Assembly: GCA_009781315.1 (NCBI GenBank)
Contig: WQYI01000005.1
Span: forward strand, 37,863-101,862
DNA from: Candidatus Endomicrobium embiratermitis
GTDB taxonomy: Bacteria > Elusimicrobiota > Endomicrobiia > Endomicrobiales > Endomicrobiaceae
Reading direction: 5' to 3'
DNA: 64,000 nt
A program made the translations under genes and the position numbers. Shown here in pieces: positions 7,320 through 16,631 of the stretch. Under the pieces are notes generated by a model. It searched no databases. It was not told where the DNA came from and saw only the letters and a list, made by a program, of their open reading frames with translations. The first letter of the stretch is position 1. Each line of letters opens with the position of its first letter.

Positions 7320-8422
7320 TTTTTTACCGGCATAATTTTATTGTACACGTCCAAAACGTCTGAGACCATATTTTTTATTGTAAACTTTCTTTCTACAAAT
7401 TTTCTGCCGTTTTCGCCCATATGCTTTGCTTTATCCGAATCGCTAGCAAGTTCTTTTATGGCTTTTGCCGTTTGCGCAACGTTTGACGGCTCAATCATAA
7501 TACCGGTTACATTATCTAAAAAGGCTTCGGGAATTCCGCCGACATTTGTGGCAATTACCGGTTTTTTGAGCGCCTGCGCTTCTATTAAAACATTGGGCAT
7601 GCCTTCTGTGTCCCACGATAAAAGGCAAAATATATCCATGGCAGAAACATATTTTTGCACCTGTTCCTGATAACCCGTAAAATAAACTATATCGTCAACG
7701 CCAATATTTTTAGCATACTGCTTTAAATCTTCAAGCCCGTTGCCCGCGCCGACAATTAAATAGCACAAATTTGGAAAATCGGTTCTCAAAATTTTAGACG
7801 CTTCAATTAAAAATATCTGCCCTTTTCCTTTTAAATCAACTATCGCTCCGACCGTGCCGACAACTGTTTTCCACTCAAGATAATAATCTTTAACAATATC
7901 CGAAAAATCAATATCCAAAGAAAATTTGTCTAAATTTACGCCGTTATAAACGACTTTGATTTTCTCAGGAGCGACTTGTTCGTATTTAACAAGTCCTCCG
8001 GCAACAGCTTTGGAAACAGCTATAACGGCATCGGCAAACTTATAATGACTTCTGCTGAAAAAACTGTGCCTTGTGTCCTGCCTTCTATGGAAAACGACTT
8101 TTATTTTAGGACAAAAAAATCTTGCTATAAGAGCAGTCCAGTAAAGTTTTCCCTGATGAGCATGGATAATGTTTATATTATTTTTTTTGATTATACGAAT
8201 AAGGTTTAAAATCGCGAACGGACCGAAAGAATTTTTTGCTTTAAAAGGGAATACCGTAAGGTTTTTCTTAACTGCCTGCTCAAAAAGAAAACTGCCTGCC
8301 GGCGCCGCGATAAAGTTTTGTGTTTCACCGGACTTTTGAAGACTATCGGCTAAAAAAAGCGTGGCTTTTTCCGCCCCGCCTATTGTCCAAGAGGAAAATA
8401 TATGAAGTATTTTATATTTCAT
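7316..8422 (-). CDS. glycosyltransferase family 4 protein
   Basis: GT-B-fold glycosyltransferase of 368 residues, probably acting on lipopolysaccharide core or another surface glycan at the cytoplasmic face. The N-terminal half begins with ILHIFSSWTIGGAEKATLFLADSL, the usual GG-E acceptor-binding loop. The C-terminal half carries VYNGVNLDKFS, then YFTGYQEQVQKYVSAMDIF, and the nucleotide-sugar motif EGMPNVLIEAQALKKPVIATN with the catalytic EX7E-type glutamates. The donor and acceptor sugars cannot be deduced. It overlaps the deacetylase gene upstream and lpxK downstream by 4 bp each, so the three are translated together. Confidence 0.9.
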   Translation of the reverse strand: MKYKILHIFSSWTIGGAEKATLFLADSLQKSGETQNFIAAPAGSFLFEQAVKKNLTVFPFKAKNSFGPFAILNLIRIIKKNNINIIHAHQGKLYWTALIARFFCPKIKVVFHRRQDTRHSFFSRSHYKFADAVIAVSKAVAGGLVKYEQVAPEKIKVVYNGVNLDKFSLDIDFSDIVKDYYLEWKTVVGTVGAIVDLKGKGQIFLIEASKILRTDFPNLCYLIVGAGNGLEDLKQYAKNIGVDDIVYFTGYQEQVQKYVSAMDIFCLLSWDTEGMPNVLIEAQALKKPVIATNVGGIPEAFLDNVTGIMIEPSNVAQTAKAIKELASDSDKAKHMGENGRKFVERKFTIKNMVSDVLDVYNKIMPVKK

Positions 8423-9132
8423 CTGAAGATTTTTTTACCGAGAGAAATATATTCCGCCGCAGTAGCTTTAAAAAAAGCTTCGCCGTACTGCATTCCGGAA
8501 CTTTTTATTTCTCCCCAGTATTGGTTGAGTCCTTGGGCCATTTTTACGTAATCTCTTGACGCAAGCTGGGTTTTATAGCATTTTATCGCTCTTTTCTTAA
8601 GTTCCCATTCCTCGCTTATGTCAAAAACAACGTTCGGGTTAAGCGGCGCCCATACTGAATAAGCATAAATCATAAAGTTCATGCTTATCCTCTTTTTTAT
8701 TTTTATCAAAGCTTTGGAAACCGCGCGGTGATCTTCGTGTTTGTCAAGCCAAAACGGCAGAAAAACTATTTCAGGCTTTGTTCTGTGCAGTAAAAAAGCA
8801 AGATTATCCTCAAATTTCCTGTTTCCGTCAAGACTTCTCAGCGGGAACTGTAAAAAATGGCTTCTTTTAACGCCTAACGCCGAAACGGCTTTTTCGGCTT
8901 CTTTCATTCTTTCGGGCGTATCGTGAGTACAAAAAGCTATCTCCGCGTAACCGCCGGCATTAATATGTTTTATTATAGTGCCGCCGCAGCCTATAGATTC
9001 ATCGTCCTCATGAGGCGCCACTACCAAAACCCTTCCGCCCTTGAGAGATTCTTCCAGCGGCACGGAATAATTTATGAAAGGCTGTATAAATTCATACATT
9101 CTGAATAAATGCCTGTATCTCAAATATTTCAT
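8419..9132 (-). CDS. PIG-L/LmbE family N-acetylsugar deacetylase
   Basis: Zinc-dependent deacetylase family acting on N-acetylglucosamine-containing lipids or sugars. The metal motif AHPDDE appears as VVAPHEDDESIGCGGT near residue 46, and the third ligand is in KHEDHRAVS near 122. The length of 237 residues is typical. The ATG at 9130-9132 is preferred because GGGGAG lies six bases before it, and the upstream in-frame ATG (9144) would itself cover this ribosome-binding site. It is the first gene of the operon with the GT4 glycosyltransferase, lpxK and gmhB. A deacetylase next to a glycosyltransferase suggests synthesis of a de-N-acetylated surface sugar; that pairing is inference. Confidence 0.87.
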   Translation of the reverse strand: MKYLRYRHLFRMYEFIQPFINYSVPLEESLKGGRVLVVAPHEDDESIGCGGTIIKHINAGGYAEIAFCTHDTPERMKEAEKAVSALGVKRSHFLQFPLRSLDGNRKFEDNLAFLLHRTKPEIVFLPFWLDKHEDHRAVSKALIKIKKRISMNFMIYAYSVWAPLNPNVVFDISEEWELKKRAIKCYKTQLASRDYVKMAQGLNQYWGEIKSSGMQYGEAFFKATAAEYISLGKKIFR

Positions 9133-9200
9133 GCCTCTCCCCATAGTTATTAATATGTTTAGATTTTACAATATCACGAACAAAAGTTCAAAGCAATAAA

Positions 9201-9297
9201 CGGCAGAAGATGAGAAGTTGAGAGGTTGAGAAGCTGAGCAAAAACAAAGCCGTTGCCCAACTGCTCACCATCTCATCAACTCAACTTCTGCTGTTGT
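9201..9297. repeat. intergenic hairpin element, GAAGTTGA-type arms
   Basis: Left arm cggcagaagatgagaagttg repeats an 8-mer about three times (agaagttg, agaggttg, agaagctg); right arm ctcaacttctgctgttg pairs with its start. The loop contains aacaaagccgttgccc. It sits between divergent genes and ends 1 bp before a -35 box. Confidence 0.8.
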
Positions 9298-9298
9298 A

Positions 9299-9328
9299 TT
9301 GACACATTCGCGCGTTTTTTGTTTTAAT
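9299..9328 (+). promoter_or_regulatory. promoter for the dCMP deaminase gene
   Basis: TTGACA at 9299-9304, an 18-bp spacer and TTTAAT at 9323-9328. The expected transcription start (about 9335) coincides with the second ATG of the deaminase, so the message may be leaderless. Confidence 0.55.
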
Positions 9329-9833
9329 GTCGCTTATGAAAAAAGAAAATTTAAACGCTGGTAAACGTCCCTCATGGGACGAATATTTTATGAAGCTCGC
9401 ATGGCTTGTGGCCGAAAGGTCAACATGCGAAAGACATCACGTGGGAGCCGTTATAGCGAGAGATAAAAGAATTTTAACTACGGGATACAATGGCGCGGCC
9501 GCGGGCGTAAAAGACTGCGTGGAACTCGGCTGCCTTAGAAATGAGATGAAAATTCCTTCCGGAACAAGACACGAAATATGCAGAGCCATTCACGCCGAAC
9601 AAAACGCCATCATACAGGGCGGATTTCACGGAATAAATATTAAAGGCTCAACTTTATATTGCACCCATTCTCCGTGTATTCTATGCGCTAAAATGATTGT
9701 CAATGCCGGAATAAAAAAGATAGTTATGAGTATAGTATATCCGGACGACTCATATAAAGATTTATTCTCGCAGGCAGAAGTGGAATATTCTTCGCTGAAT
9801 ATAACAAACCTTAACATAACCCAGAAAATATAA
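9327..9833 (+). CDS. deoxycytidylate (dCMP) deaminase
   Basis: Zinc enzyme converting dCMP to dUMP for thymidylate synthesis; the family includes ComEB. Length is 168 residues (165 from the second ATG). RPSWDEYFMKLAWLVAERSTCERHHVGAV is the family N-terminus. Zinc ligands and the catalytic glutamate are in ICRAIHAEQNAI (HAE) and CTHSPCILCAKMI (PCxxC). ILTTGYNGA is the conserved nucleotide-binding turn. The ATG at 9336 is the more likely start, because the predicted -10 box overlaps the ATG at 9327 and no Shine-Dalgarno sequence precedes either. The gene stands alone before the sigma factor operon. Confidence 0.93.
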   Translation: MSLMKKENLNAGKRPSWDEYFMKLAWLVAERSTCERHHVGAVIARDKRILTTGYNGAAAGVKDCVELGCLRNEMKIPSGTRHEICRAIHAEQNAIIQGGFHGINIKGSTLYCTHSPCILCAKMIVNAGIKKIVMSIVYPDDSYKDLFSQAEVEYSSLNITNLNITQKI

Positions 9834-9887
9834 TCCGAATTTTTCAAATTATTGCAATAAATTTGCGAAAGGATGCGTTAATTAATC

Positions 9888-10475
9888 ATGAAACAATTAA
9901 ATGATTCGGAATTGGTAAGTCTTTTTAAGACAGGCAATAATGAGGCATTCGAGGAAATTGTTATGAGATATCAGGCGCATGTTTACACATATTTAATGTC
10001 AATAACAAAAAATCCCGAGATATCAAGCGACATTTTACAGGACGTATTCGTAAGAGCGTTCAAAAAACTAAAAAACTATAATGACGAAAACAAATTTAAA
10101 AATTGGCTGTTCACTTTATCAAGGAATATGACTATGGATTATTACAGAAGAAACAATAAAACCATGATTCCGCTTGAAGTGCAGAACGAAGATGAAATGT
10201 CATTAATAGATTCTTTATCCGATAAAGAACCGCAGCCGCTTGACATAGCAATTTCAAACAGCATGTCTGAATCCGTAAAAAAAGCATTGGACTGTCTTTC
10301 AGGCGAAGAAAGGGAATTGATATATCTTAAAGATTCGATGACTTTTAAAGAAATTTCAGAAATGCAGAACAAGCCCATAGGAACGCTTCTTTCAAAATTT
10401 AACAGGGCTTTAAGCAAACTTAAAAAAATTCTTTTAGAAACCGAACCGGAGGTGTACAATGAATATGTGCAATAA
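9888..10475 (+). CDS. ECF-type RNA polymerase sigma factor
   Basis: Group 4 (extracytoplasmic function) sigma factor of 195 residues that directs RNA polymerase to a stress or envelope regulon. Region 2 is at residues 10-80 (VMRYQAHVYTYLMSITKNPEISSDILQDVFVR), with the -10-recognising NWLFTLSRNMTMDYYRR. Region 4 (about 125-185) carries the helix-turn-helix MTFKEISEMQNKPIGTLLSKFNRALSKLK. Between them lies an acidic linker. It overlaps the anti-sigma gene by 17 bp, the usual sign of a regulatory pair. A GAAAGGA lies about 17 bp before the ATG, a weak ribosome-binding site. Confidence 0.93.
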   Translation: MKQLNDSELVSLFKTGNNEAFEEIVMRYQAHVYTYLMSITKNPEISSDILQDVFVRAFKKLKNYNDENKFKNWLFTLSRNMTMDYYRRNNKTMIPLEVQNEDEMSLIDSLSDKEPQPLDIAISNSMSESVKKALDCLSGEERELIYLKDSMTFKEISEMQNKPIGTLLSKFNRALSKLKKILLETEPEVYNEYVQ

Positions 10476-10866
10476 TCTGCCTCTTTATACTTATAATGAA
10501 ATGAATAAAGATGAAAAAGAACAGTTTGAAAAACATCTGAAAGGCTGTAAAGAATGCCGTGAAAATCTTAAAACTTGTTCTTCGCTAAAAAATTCTCTGC
10601 CTCTTCAAAGCGCGCCGTTGAACGTAATAAACAATATCTTTGATAAAACTACAAGAAAACCGCATTTTTTCAGTTACGTAAAAACATGGAAGATCGGGCT
10701 TGCGGCCGCAGCGTGCCTTATGATAGCCGTTTTCTCGGTTATCTCGCATAATAATACTAATTACAATAAAATTTATGCTCCGTATGACAGACTTTCCATA
10801 TCGTATGAAGACATATATAATATAGACTCGGAACTAGACGAGTTTGAAAACGTATTTTTAGCCTAA
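10459..10866 (+). CDS. anti-sigma factor with zinc finger and one membrane helix
   Basis: A 135-residue inner-membrane protein. The cytoplasmic N-terminal part holds an anti-sigma zinc-finger core: HLKGCKECREN (H..C..C) with an upstream cysteine at residue 4. One transmembrane helix (IGLAAAACLMIAVFSVIS, about residues 75-95) and a short periplasmic tail of about 40 residues rich in acidic residues and tyrosine follow. It would hold the co-encoded ECF sigma factor inactive at the membrane until an envelope signal arrives. GGAGG lies seven bases before the ATG at 10459. The tail is short and has no recognised sensory domain. Confidence 0.85.
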   Translation: MNMCNNLPLYTYNEMNKDEKEQFEKHLKGCKECRENLKTCSSLKNSLPLQSAPLNVINNIFDKTTRKPHFFSYVKTWKIGLAAAACLMIAVFSVISHNNTNYNKIYAPYDRLSISYEDIYNIDSELDEFENVFLA

Positions 10867-10878
10867 AGGAGGCTTTAT

Positions 10879-11358
10879 ATGATGAAAAAAGCATCAGCGG
10901 TATTATGCGCGGTATTTTTAGCAGCCGGCTTGTCGTTTGCGGCTCCGAAAAATTTGGACACTAAAAAATCCGACGCAAAAGACAGAAAAGAAAGAATGGC
11001 TGAAATCATGAAAGACAAAGAAAACTATTTAAAAAAACTTGGAGCCTTAACGAATAAATACAACAAAGCTTCCGGCAAAAACAAAGAATCGGTAATAAAA
11101 GAAATTAAAACTTTTATTGCGAGCGAAACCGATAGAGAACTTGTACAGAAAAAAGAAATGCTCGCCGCCCAAAAAGAAAGAATAGCTAAGTATGAAGCCC
11201 AGATAGCCGAAATTGAAAATGACAAAGAAGACTATATAAATAAAAAAGTCGCGGAGGCCTTAACTCCGGAAGGACAGGAAAAAATAAAGGAAGCGCGGGA
11301 AAGACTAAACAAAAAAGGCAATGACAAAACCGAAAAAAACCTGAAAAGTAATCTGTAA
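10879..11358 (+). CDS. exported, charged helical protein of unknown function
   Basis: A 159-residue protein whose residues 1-22 are a signal peptide (MMKKASAVLCAVFLAAGLSFA). The rest is almost entirely charged and helical, rich in lysine and glutamate, with heptad-like spacing over residues 70-130 (ASETDRELVQKKEMLAAQKE, IAKYEAQIAEIEND), i.e. a probable coiled coil. AGGAGG precedes tandem ATG codons (10879 and 10882). It is the third gene of the ECF sigma operon and is followed by a strong terminator, so it is probably a periplasmic target or modulator of the stress response. It resembles CpxP/Spy-type periplasmic proteins in composition only; the family's LTxxQ motif is absent. Confidence 0.75.
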   Translation: MMKKASAVLCAVFLAAGLSFAAPKNLDTKKSDAKDRKERMAEIMKDKENYLKKLGALTNKYNKASGKNKESVIKEIKTFIASETDRELVQKKEMLAAQKERIAKYEAQIAEIENDKEDYINKKVAEALTPEGQEKIKEARERLNKKGNDKTEKNLKSNL

Positions 11359-11373
11359 TAATAATTAAACTAT

Positions 11374-11415
11374 AAAGAACGAGCCGTCCGGATTTATCCG
11401 GACGGCTCGTTCTTT
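11374..11415. terminator. rho-independent terminator, bidirectional
   Basis: aaagaacgagccgtccgga pairs perfectly with tccggacggctcgttcttt around the loop ttta. It separates the convergent sigma factor and hydrogenase operons. Confidence 0.95.
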
Positions 11416-11435
11416 GTCATGATTACATAGTTAGT

Positions 11436-12821
11436 TTACAAATATTCATCCCTAATGCCGTTATCTATGTTTTTAAAGAATTGTTCCAGAAGTTTCAAAC
11501 TTTCTTGATCAAGGTTTTTTTTATAACTTTCTATGAGTTTATTTCCCGCCTCTTTTATCGCGGGTTTTGCAAAATCTTCAAGATATTCTTTTAACGTTAT
11601 CAGAGCGTTTATATCGCACATATGTTTTATTGCGCCGGGTTTTGCCAAATCCATAAACCGTTCGCCCGTACGGTTTTTACGGTAACATGCCGCGCAAAAA
11701 CTGGGTATTAATCCTTGCGAAATAAGCGAGCCGGTAATTTCTTCAAGCGTACGCTGATCGCTGACGCTGAATTGTCTTTCAAGTTTATCGTTGTGAACGG
11801 ACTCTTCTTCGTAACCGCCCGGAGTAACTTTAGATTCCGCGCTTATCTGCGAAACGCCCAGATTTACGAGTTCGTCCCTTAATTTCGCGTTTTCTCTTGT
11901 CGACATTATAATGCCCGTATAAGGCACGGATAATCTTAAAACCGCGACAAGTTTTTTAAATTCTTCATCTGCCAAAGGGTATTCGGGATTGGAAGAGTAT
12001 TTTGACCCCGGAGCCGGCTCTATTCTCGGTACGGAAATCGTATGAGGACCTATGCCGAACTTTTTTTCAAGATACTCAATATGCATAAGAAGCGCGAGGA
12101 TTTCAAAACGATGATCGTAAAGCCCCAAAAGAGGGCCTATGCCGACATCGTCAATTCCCGCTTCAAAAGCTCTGTCAATTGCGTCTAATCGATTGTCGGG
12201 ATCGGATTTTACGCCGCTAATATGGAGTTTTCTGTACGTAGTGTCATGATATGTTTCCTGAAATATCTGGTAAGTGCCTATTCCCGCATTTTTAAGTTTT
12301 TTAAAAGACTCGACGCTTAAAGGCGCGGCATTGACGTTTACTCTTTTTATTTTATTGCCTTGATACTCTGCCGAATAAATGGCTTTAACGGCTTGTACAT
12401 AATATTCTATATTTTTATTTTCGTCGGCAATTTCGCCGGAAACCATTAAAATTCTTTTATGTCCCCTTTTAAGGAGAATTTCGGCCTGCTCTTTTATCTG
12501 GGCGCAAGTAAGATGTTTTCTTACGGTATGTTTATTATCGGCGGCAAAACCGCAATAAGCGCAGCTGTTAGAACACAAATTGCTTATATAGAGCGGAACA
12601 AATAAAACCACTCTTTTGCCGTAAATCGTATTTTTTACATAAGCCGCGGCAGCATAGATTTTTTTTAATAGTTCGTTGTCTTGGACGGCAAGAAGCTTTG
12701 CGGATTCTTCGAGCGTAAGCCTTTTTAACTGTTTCGTCTTTTCAAGAATTTTATCTATTTCGTCTTTCTTTGCTTCGATTTTTAACAGGGCGTTTATTTT
12801 TGATTCGTCTATATGCTTCAA
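11436..12821 (-). CDS. hydG: [FeFe] hydrogenase maturation radical SAM enzyme HydG
   Basis: Radical S-adenosylmethionine tyrosine lyase that makes the CO and cyanide ligands of the hydrogenase H-cluster. Length is 461 residues, normal for HydG. The radical SAM cluster motif is CSNSCAYC (about residues 82-89) followed by GFAADNKH. The HydG-specific C-terminal second-cluster site is FCAACYRKNRTGERFMD with a following KHMCDINALITL. It resembles ThiH, but the C-terminal CxxC block identifies HydG. It is the last gene of the hydrogenase operon, 5 bp after the NuoE-like gene. The partner maturases HydE and HydF are not in this window. Confidence 0.95.
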   Translation of the reverse strand: MKHIDESKINALLKIEAKKDEIDKILEKTKQLKRLTLEESAKLLAVQDNELLKKIYAAAAYVKNTIYGKRVVLFVPLYISNLCSNSCAYCGFAADNKHTVRKHLTCAQIKEQAEILLKRGHKRILMVSGEIADENKNIEYYVQAVKAIYSAEYQGNKIKRVNVNAAPLSVESFKKLKNAGIGTYQIFQETYHDTTYRKLHISGVKSDPDNRLDAIDRAFEAGIDDVGIGPLLGLYDHRFEILALLMHIEYLEKKFGIGPHTISVPRIEPAPGSKYSSNPEYPLADEEFKKLVAVLRLSVPYTGIIMSTRENAKLRDELVNLGVSQISAESKVTPGGYEEESVHNDKLERQFSVSDQRTLEEITGSLISQGLIPSFCAACYRKNRTGERFMDLAKPGAIKHMCDINALITLKEYLEDFAKPAIKEAGNKLIESYKKNLDQESLKLLEQFFKNIDNGIRDEYL

Positions 12822-12826
12822 GTTTC

Positions 12827-13303
12827 TCAGCCTTCTTTTCTGTAACTGTTGATAACCTCAACGACCTTTTTGGGAGTTAAATCGCCGTGGATTTTTCCGT
12901 TGACCATTATTACCGGCGCAAGTCCGCACGCGCCTAAACATCTTGCTTCCTGAAGCGTAAAAAGCATGTCTTTCGTAGTTTCGCCCTCTTTAACGCCGAG
13001 TTCTTCTTTAAGAGTTTCCATTATTTCAGCTGCGCCTTTGACATAGCAAGCAGTGCCTAAACAAACCGATATAACGTATTTTCCTCTCGGAGTCAAATTA
13101 AAATAATGATAAAAAGTCGCCACGCCCCATATTGTTGAAGTCGGCACATTCATCTCTTCGGATATAAATTCCATTGTTTCTCTGGACAGATAACCGTAAA
13201 GTTCCTGGGCTTTATGCAAAACGGCAATAAGATAAGAATCGCCGTCTTCCTTCTTCAAATATTGGGCTATATAATCTTTTAATTCGGTTTGTTTTGCGTC
13301 CAT
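12827..13303 (-). CDS. hydC: NuoE-like [2Fe-2S] subunit of NAD(P)H-linked [FeFe] hydrogenase
   Basis: A 158-residue thioredoxin-like ferredoxin subunit. The four cluster cysteines are visible as CLGTACYVKG and ARCLGACGLAPV. YHYFNLTPRGKYVISV and the N-terminal helical bundle (SYLIAVLHKAQELYGYLS) match NuoE, HndA and HydC. It passes electrons between the flavin of the NuoF-like subunit and the rest of the complex. AAGGAG precedes the start. The 32-bp gap before it contains a short fragment of the GAAAAGTG-type repeat (13315-13335). Confidence 0.93.
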   Translation of the reverse strand: MDAKQTELKDYIAQYLKKEDGDSYLIAVLHKAQELYGYLSRETMEFISEEMNVPTSTIWGVATFYHYFNLTPRGKYVISVCLGTACYVKGAAEIMETLKEELGVKEGETTKDMLFTLQEARCLGACGLAPVIMVNGKIHGDLTPKKVVEVINSYRKEG

Positions 13304-13335
13304 GTTTCAAAATCTCCTTATTTGAACTTTGCACT

Positions 13336-15099
13336 TTAAACTTTATTTTTCTTCGGAATTATTCCTTTCGGGAAATGCTCTTTATAATGCGTGTGAAGCA
13401 GTTTATGCGATTTCTCGCCTAAAGGTTTTCCTAAAAATTCATCATAAAGTTTTTTGATGTCCGGATTTTCGTGGCTTTTTCTTATCATTTTGCCTTTATC
13501 GGAATCATAAAGAGCCTGGGCGCGCAGTTTCAAAAGATTGACGTCAAAAGGCTCCGAACCTAATCCCGCGTAAGGCTGGCCGCCGCCGCCAACGCAGCCG
13601 CCTGGACATGCCATTATTTCTATAAAATGATATTTTGATTTATCTTTTCTGACTTCGTCTAAAAGTTTCGCGGCGCTGCCCAAACCGCTTGCCACCGCAA
13701 AACGGATTTCAGTACCGCCGACGTCAATTTTTCCTTCTTTTATTCCTTTGGTGCCTCTGGCCGCCTGTATGTCTATATCGCCCAAAGTTTTTCCCGTGGC
13801 AAATTCGTAAGCGGTTCTCAAAGCGGCTTCCATCACTCCGCCGGTCGCGCCGAAAATCGTACCAGCTCCCGACGACATACCCAGCGGAGAATCAAATTCT
13901 TCGCCTTTTATATCGGGAAAATCTATACCCGCGGATTTTATCATTTTGCCGAGTTCTCTTGTGGTAAGAGCGTAATCCGTCATCTGCATGCCGTCTATCA
14001 TAAGCTCCGGTCTTTGGGCTTCATATTTTTTCGCGACGCAGCACATAAAAGCGACATTGACTATATTTTTCGGATCAATGTTCATTTTCTGGGCAAAGTA
14101 AGTTTTAGTAATCGAACTTAACATTGACATAGGGGAACGGCACGTTGAAACATTTGGAATAAGATCCTGGTAAAACTGTTCCATGGCTTTCATCCACGCG
14201 CTTGAACATGAAGTTATCATAGGCAGAACGCCGCCGTTTTTAAGCCTGTCTAAAAACTCGCTTGCTTCTTCTATAATAGTCAAATCCGCGGTAAACTGGG
14301 TGTCAAAAACATAGTCAAAACCGAGTTTGCGTAAAGCCGCTACTGTTTCTTTTTCCCAGTTTTTGCCGGGCTTTATTCCGAAGTATTCGCCTATCGCGGC
14401 TCTGACCGACGGCGCAATCTGGGCGATTTTCACTTTCGATTTATCGTTAAGAGCGGCAAAAACTTCGTCCATGTAACATTTTTCCATAAGAGCTGCGGTA
14501 GGGCAGACATTTACGCACTGGCCGCAAGTCGTACAGACGCTGTCCCTGAAAGACATATCAAAGGCGTGCGCGACTTTCGTATTTATTCCCCTGCTCATAA
14601 AATCTATCGCGTGAATATCTTGTATTTCCGCGCAAACCCTTACGCATCTTCCGCACAGAACGCACTTTTGCTGATTGTTGGTAACGCTGGGGGATAATTT
14701 GTCTTTCGGATGTTTTTTTCTTTCGCCTTCAAAATCTCTCGTTTCCACGCCTATAACGCGGGCAAGATTTTGAAGTTCGCATATGCCGTTTCTTTTGCAT
14801 ATATTGCAGTCCTGCGGATGATTGTCAAGAATAAGCTCAACTATTTCTTTTCTGGCTTGCCTTATAGCTTCCGTGTTTGTATGGATTTTCATTCCGTCTT
14901 TTACGGGATAAGCGCATGAAGCGACAAAATTTTTCATTCCCTCGACTTCCACAATGCAGACTCTGCACCCGCCGAAAAGAGAAAGCCTGGGGTGATAACA
15001 CAAACTGGGGATTTTATAGCCCGCTATAGAGGCTGCCTGCATAATGGTTATTCCATCCGGAACATCGTAAGCTCTGTCGTTAATATAAACTTTTATCAT
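13336..15099 (-). CDS. hydA: [FeFe] hydrogenase catalytic subunit HydA/HndD
   Basis: Cytoplasmic enzyme making H2 from reduced carriers, 587 residues. Domains in order: [2Fe-2S] ferredoxin ([15 protein letters not shown] at 34-48), His-Cys3 [4Fe-4S] site ([14 protein letters not shown]), two [4Fe-4S] clusters ([11 protein letters not shown] and [12 protein letters not shown]), then the H-cluster domain and the small C-terminal domain (HYKEHFPKG). H-cluster motifs: L1 TSCSSAW (296-302), L2 MCCVAKKYE (352-360), L3 [14 protein letters not shown] (496-509). L1 and L2 differ from the textbook TSCCPxW and MPCxxKxxE. The gene starts in an ATGA overlap with the NuoF-like gene. Together these subunits resemble electron-bifurcating or NADP-reducing trimeric and tetrameric hydrogenases. 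Confidence 0.95.
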   Translation of the reverse strand: MIKVYINDRAYDVPDGITIMQAASIAGYKIPSLCYHPRLSLFGGCRVCIVEVEGMKNFVASCAYPVKDGMKIHTNTEAIRQARKEIVELILDNHPQDCNICKRNGICELQNLARVIGVETRDFEGERKKHPKDKLSPSVTNNQQKCVLCGRCVRVCAEIQDIHAIDFMSRGINTKVAHAFDMSFRDSVCTTCGQCVNVCPTAALMEKCYMDEVFAALNDKSKVKIAQIAPSVRAAIGEYFGIKPGKNWEKETVAALRKLGFDYVFDTQFTADLTIIEEASEFLDRLKNGGVLPMITSCSSAWMKAMEQFYQDLIPNVSTCRSPMSMLSSITKTYFAQKMNIDPKNIVNVAFMCCVAKKYEAQRPELMIDGMQMTDYALTTRELGKMIKSAGIDFPDIKGEEFDSPLGMSSGAGTIFGATGGVMEAALRTAYEFATGKTLGDIDIQAARGTKGIKEGKIDVGGTEIRFAVASGLGSAAKLLDEVRKDKSKYHFIEIMACPGGCVGGGGQPYAGLGSEPFDVNLLKLRAQALYDSDKGKMIRKSHENPDIKKLYDEFLGKPLGEKSHKLLHTHYKEHFPKGIIPKKNKV

Positions 15100-16631
15100 T
15101 GTTGTATCCCCGAACTTTTTTTAATGGCGGCAAATTTGCATGTTTTAAAACATTTTGCGCATTTTATGCATTTTTCGGCAATAACTTTATGTTTTTCTTT
15201 CAGCTGCCCTTCTATGGCCCCTGCGGGACAAGCCTTTTTGCAGGCGCCGCAGCCTACGCATTTTTCGTCGATTACGGAAAAATTTATAAGTTTTTCGCAA
15301 ACTAAAGCGCGGCATTTTTTAAGCTTTATATGTTCTTCGTATTCTTCTTTGAAATTTTTTATCGTGCTTAGCACGGGGTTAGGCGCCGACTGACCCAGAC
15401 CGCAAAGCGACGCTTTTTTTATCATATCGCCAAGATTTTCAAGTTTTTCTATATCGCCGTCCTGACCTTGCCCTTCGGTAATTCTTGTAAGAATTTCATA
15501 CATTCTGGTAGTGCCTTCGCGACACGGCACGCATTTCCCGCATGATTCGCTTCTTGTAAACTCTATAAAATATTTTGCGATATTTACCATACAGGAATCT
15601 TCGTCCATAATTATCATTCCGCCGGAACCCATTATAGAACCCGCGGCCGCCAAAGATTCATAATCTATGCTTGTATCTAAAAAATTTTCGGTTAAACATC
15701 CTCCGGAAGGACCGCCCGTCTGAACGGACTTGAATTTTTTGCCGTTAGGAATTCCTTCTCCTATATCGTAAACAATTTGTCTTAAAGTCGTCCCCATAGG
15801 AACTTCCACAAGACCGGTATTTTTTATTTTTCCGGCCAGCGAAAAAACCTTTGTGCCTTTCGAATGCTCGGTGCCTATGTCCGCAAACCACTGGGGACCT
15901 TCAAGAATTATCGCCGGAATATTTGCCCATGTCTCGACGTTATTGACAAGCGTAGGCTTGCCGAAAACCCCGCTTGAAGCCGGAAAAGGAGGCCGAGGCC
16001 TCGGCATTCCCCTTTTTCCTTCTATCGAATTTATAAGCGCGGTTTCTTCTCCGCATACGAAAGCGCCCGCGCCAAGCCTTATTTCTATATCAAAACTGAA
16101 ATCCGAACCGAGTATGTTCTTACCCAAAAGACCTTCGCGCCTTGCCGCGACAAAAGCTTTTTCAAGCCTTTCAACGGCAAGAGGATATTCGGCTCTTATA
16201 TAAATTATTCCTTTTGGCGAGCCGACGGCATAACCGCCTATAATCATTCCCTCTATAATGCTGTGCGGGTCGCCCTCTATAACGCTTCTGTCCATAAACG
16301 CGCCCGGATCGCCTTCGTCTGCATTACATACCACGTATTTTTCCGGATCTTTTTCTTTAGCCGTAAATTCCCACTTAAGCCCCGTCGGAAATCCCGCGCC
16401 ACCCCTGCCTCTTAATCCTGATTTTTTTACATACTCTATAACGCCCGTGGGCGTCTTATCAATCAAAGCCGATGCCAAAGCCGAATAACCTTGCGCATTG
16501 TAAATGTAATCGTAAATATTTTCAGGGTCTATCAAACCGCAGTTTCTAAGAGCTATGCGCTTTTGCTGCTCAAAATATTTGACGCCGCTGAAAGTTTTGT
16601 TGAAATTATCGTAAATATGCTGTTTTGTCAT
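15096..16631 (-). CDS. hydB: NuoF-like NAD(P)H/FMN subunit of [FeFe] hydrogenase
   Basis: A 511-residue flavoprotein that exchanges electrons with NAD(H) or NADP(H). Residues about 70-115 hold the nucleotide-binding [16 protein letters not shown], followed by [15 protein letters not shown] (FMN site) and the glycine-rich [19 protein letters not shown]. The NuoF [4Fe-4S] site is [12 protein letters not shown] with a later SLCGLG. A C-terminal extension has two more ferredoxin sites ([12 protein letters not shown] and [11 protein letters not shown]), as in HydB/HndC of bifurcating hydrogenases and unlike complex I. It overlaps both neighbours by 4 bp (ATGA), indicating coupled translation. Confidence 0.95.
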   Translation of the reverse strand: MTKQHIYDNFNKTFSGVKYFEQQKRIALRNCGLIDPENIYDYIYNAQGYSALASALIDKTPTGVIEYVKKSGLRGRGGAGFPTGLKWEFTAKEKDPEKYVVCNADEGDPGAFMDRSVIEGDPHSIIEGMIIGGYAVGSPKGIIYIRAEYPLAVERLEKAFVAARREGLLGKNILGSDFSFDIEIRLGAGAFVCGEETALINSIEGKRGMPRPRPPFPASSGVFGKPTLVNNVETWANIPAIILEGPQWFADIGTEHSKGTKVFSLAGKIKNTGLVEVPMGTTLRQIVYDIGEGIPNGKKFKSVQTGGPSGGCLTENFLDTSIDYESLAAAGSIMGSGGMIIMDEDSCMVNIAKYFIEFTRSESCGKCVPCREGTTRMYEILTRITEGQGQDGDIEKLENLGDMIKKASLCGLGQSAPNPVLSTIKNFKEEYEEHIKLKKCRALVCEKLINFSVIDEKCVGCGACKKACPAGAIEGQLKEKHKVIAEKCIKCAKCFKTCKFAAIKKSSGIQQ

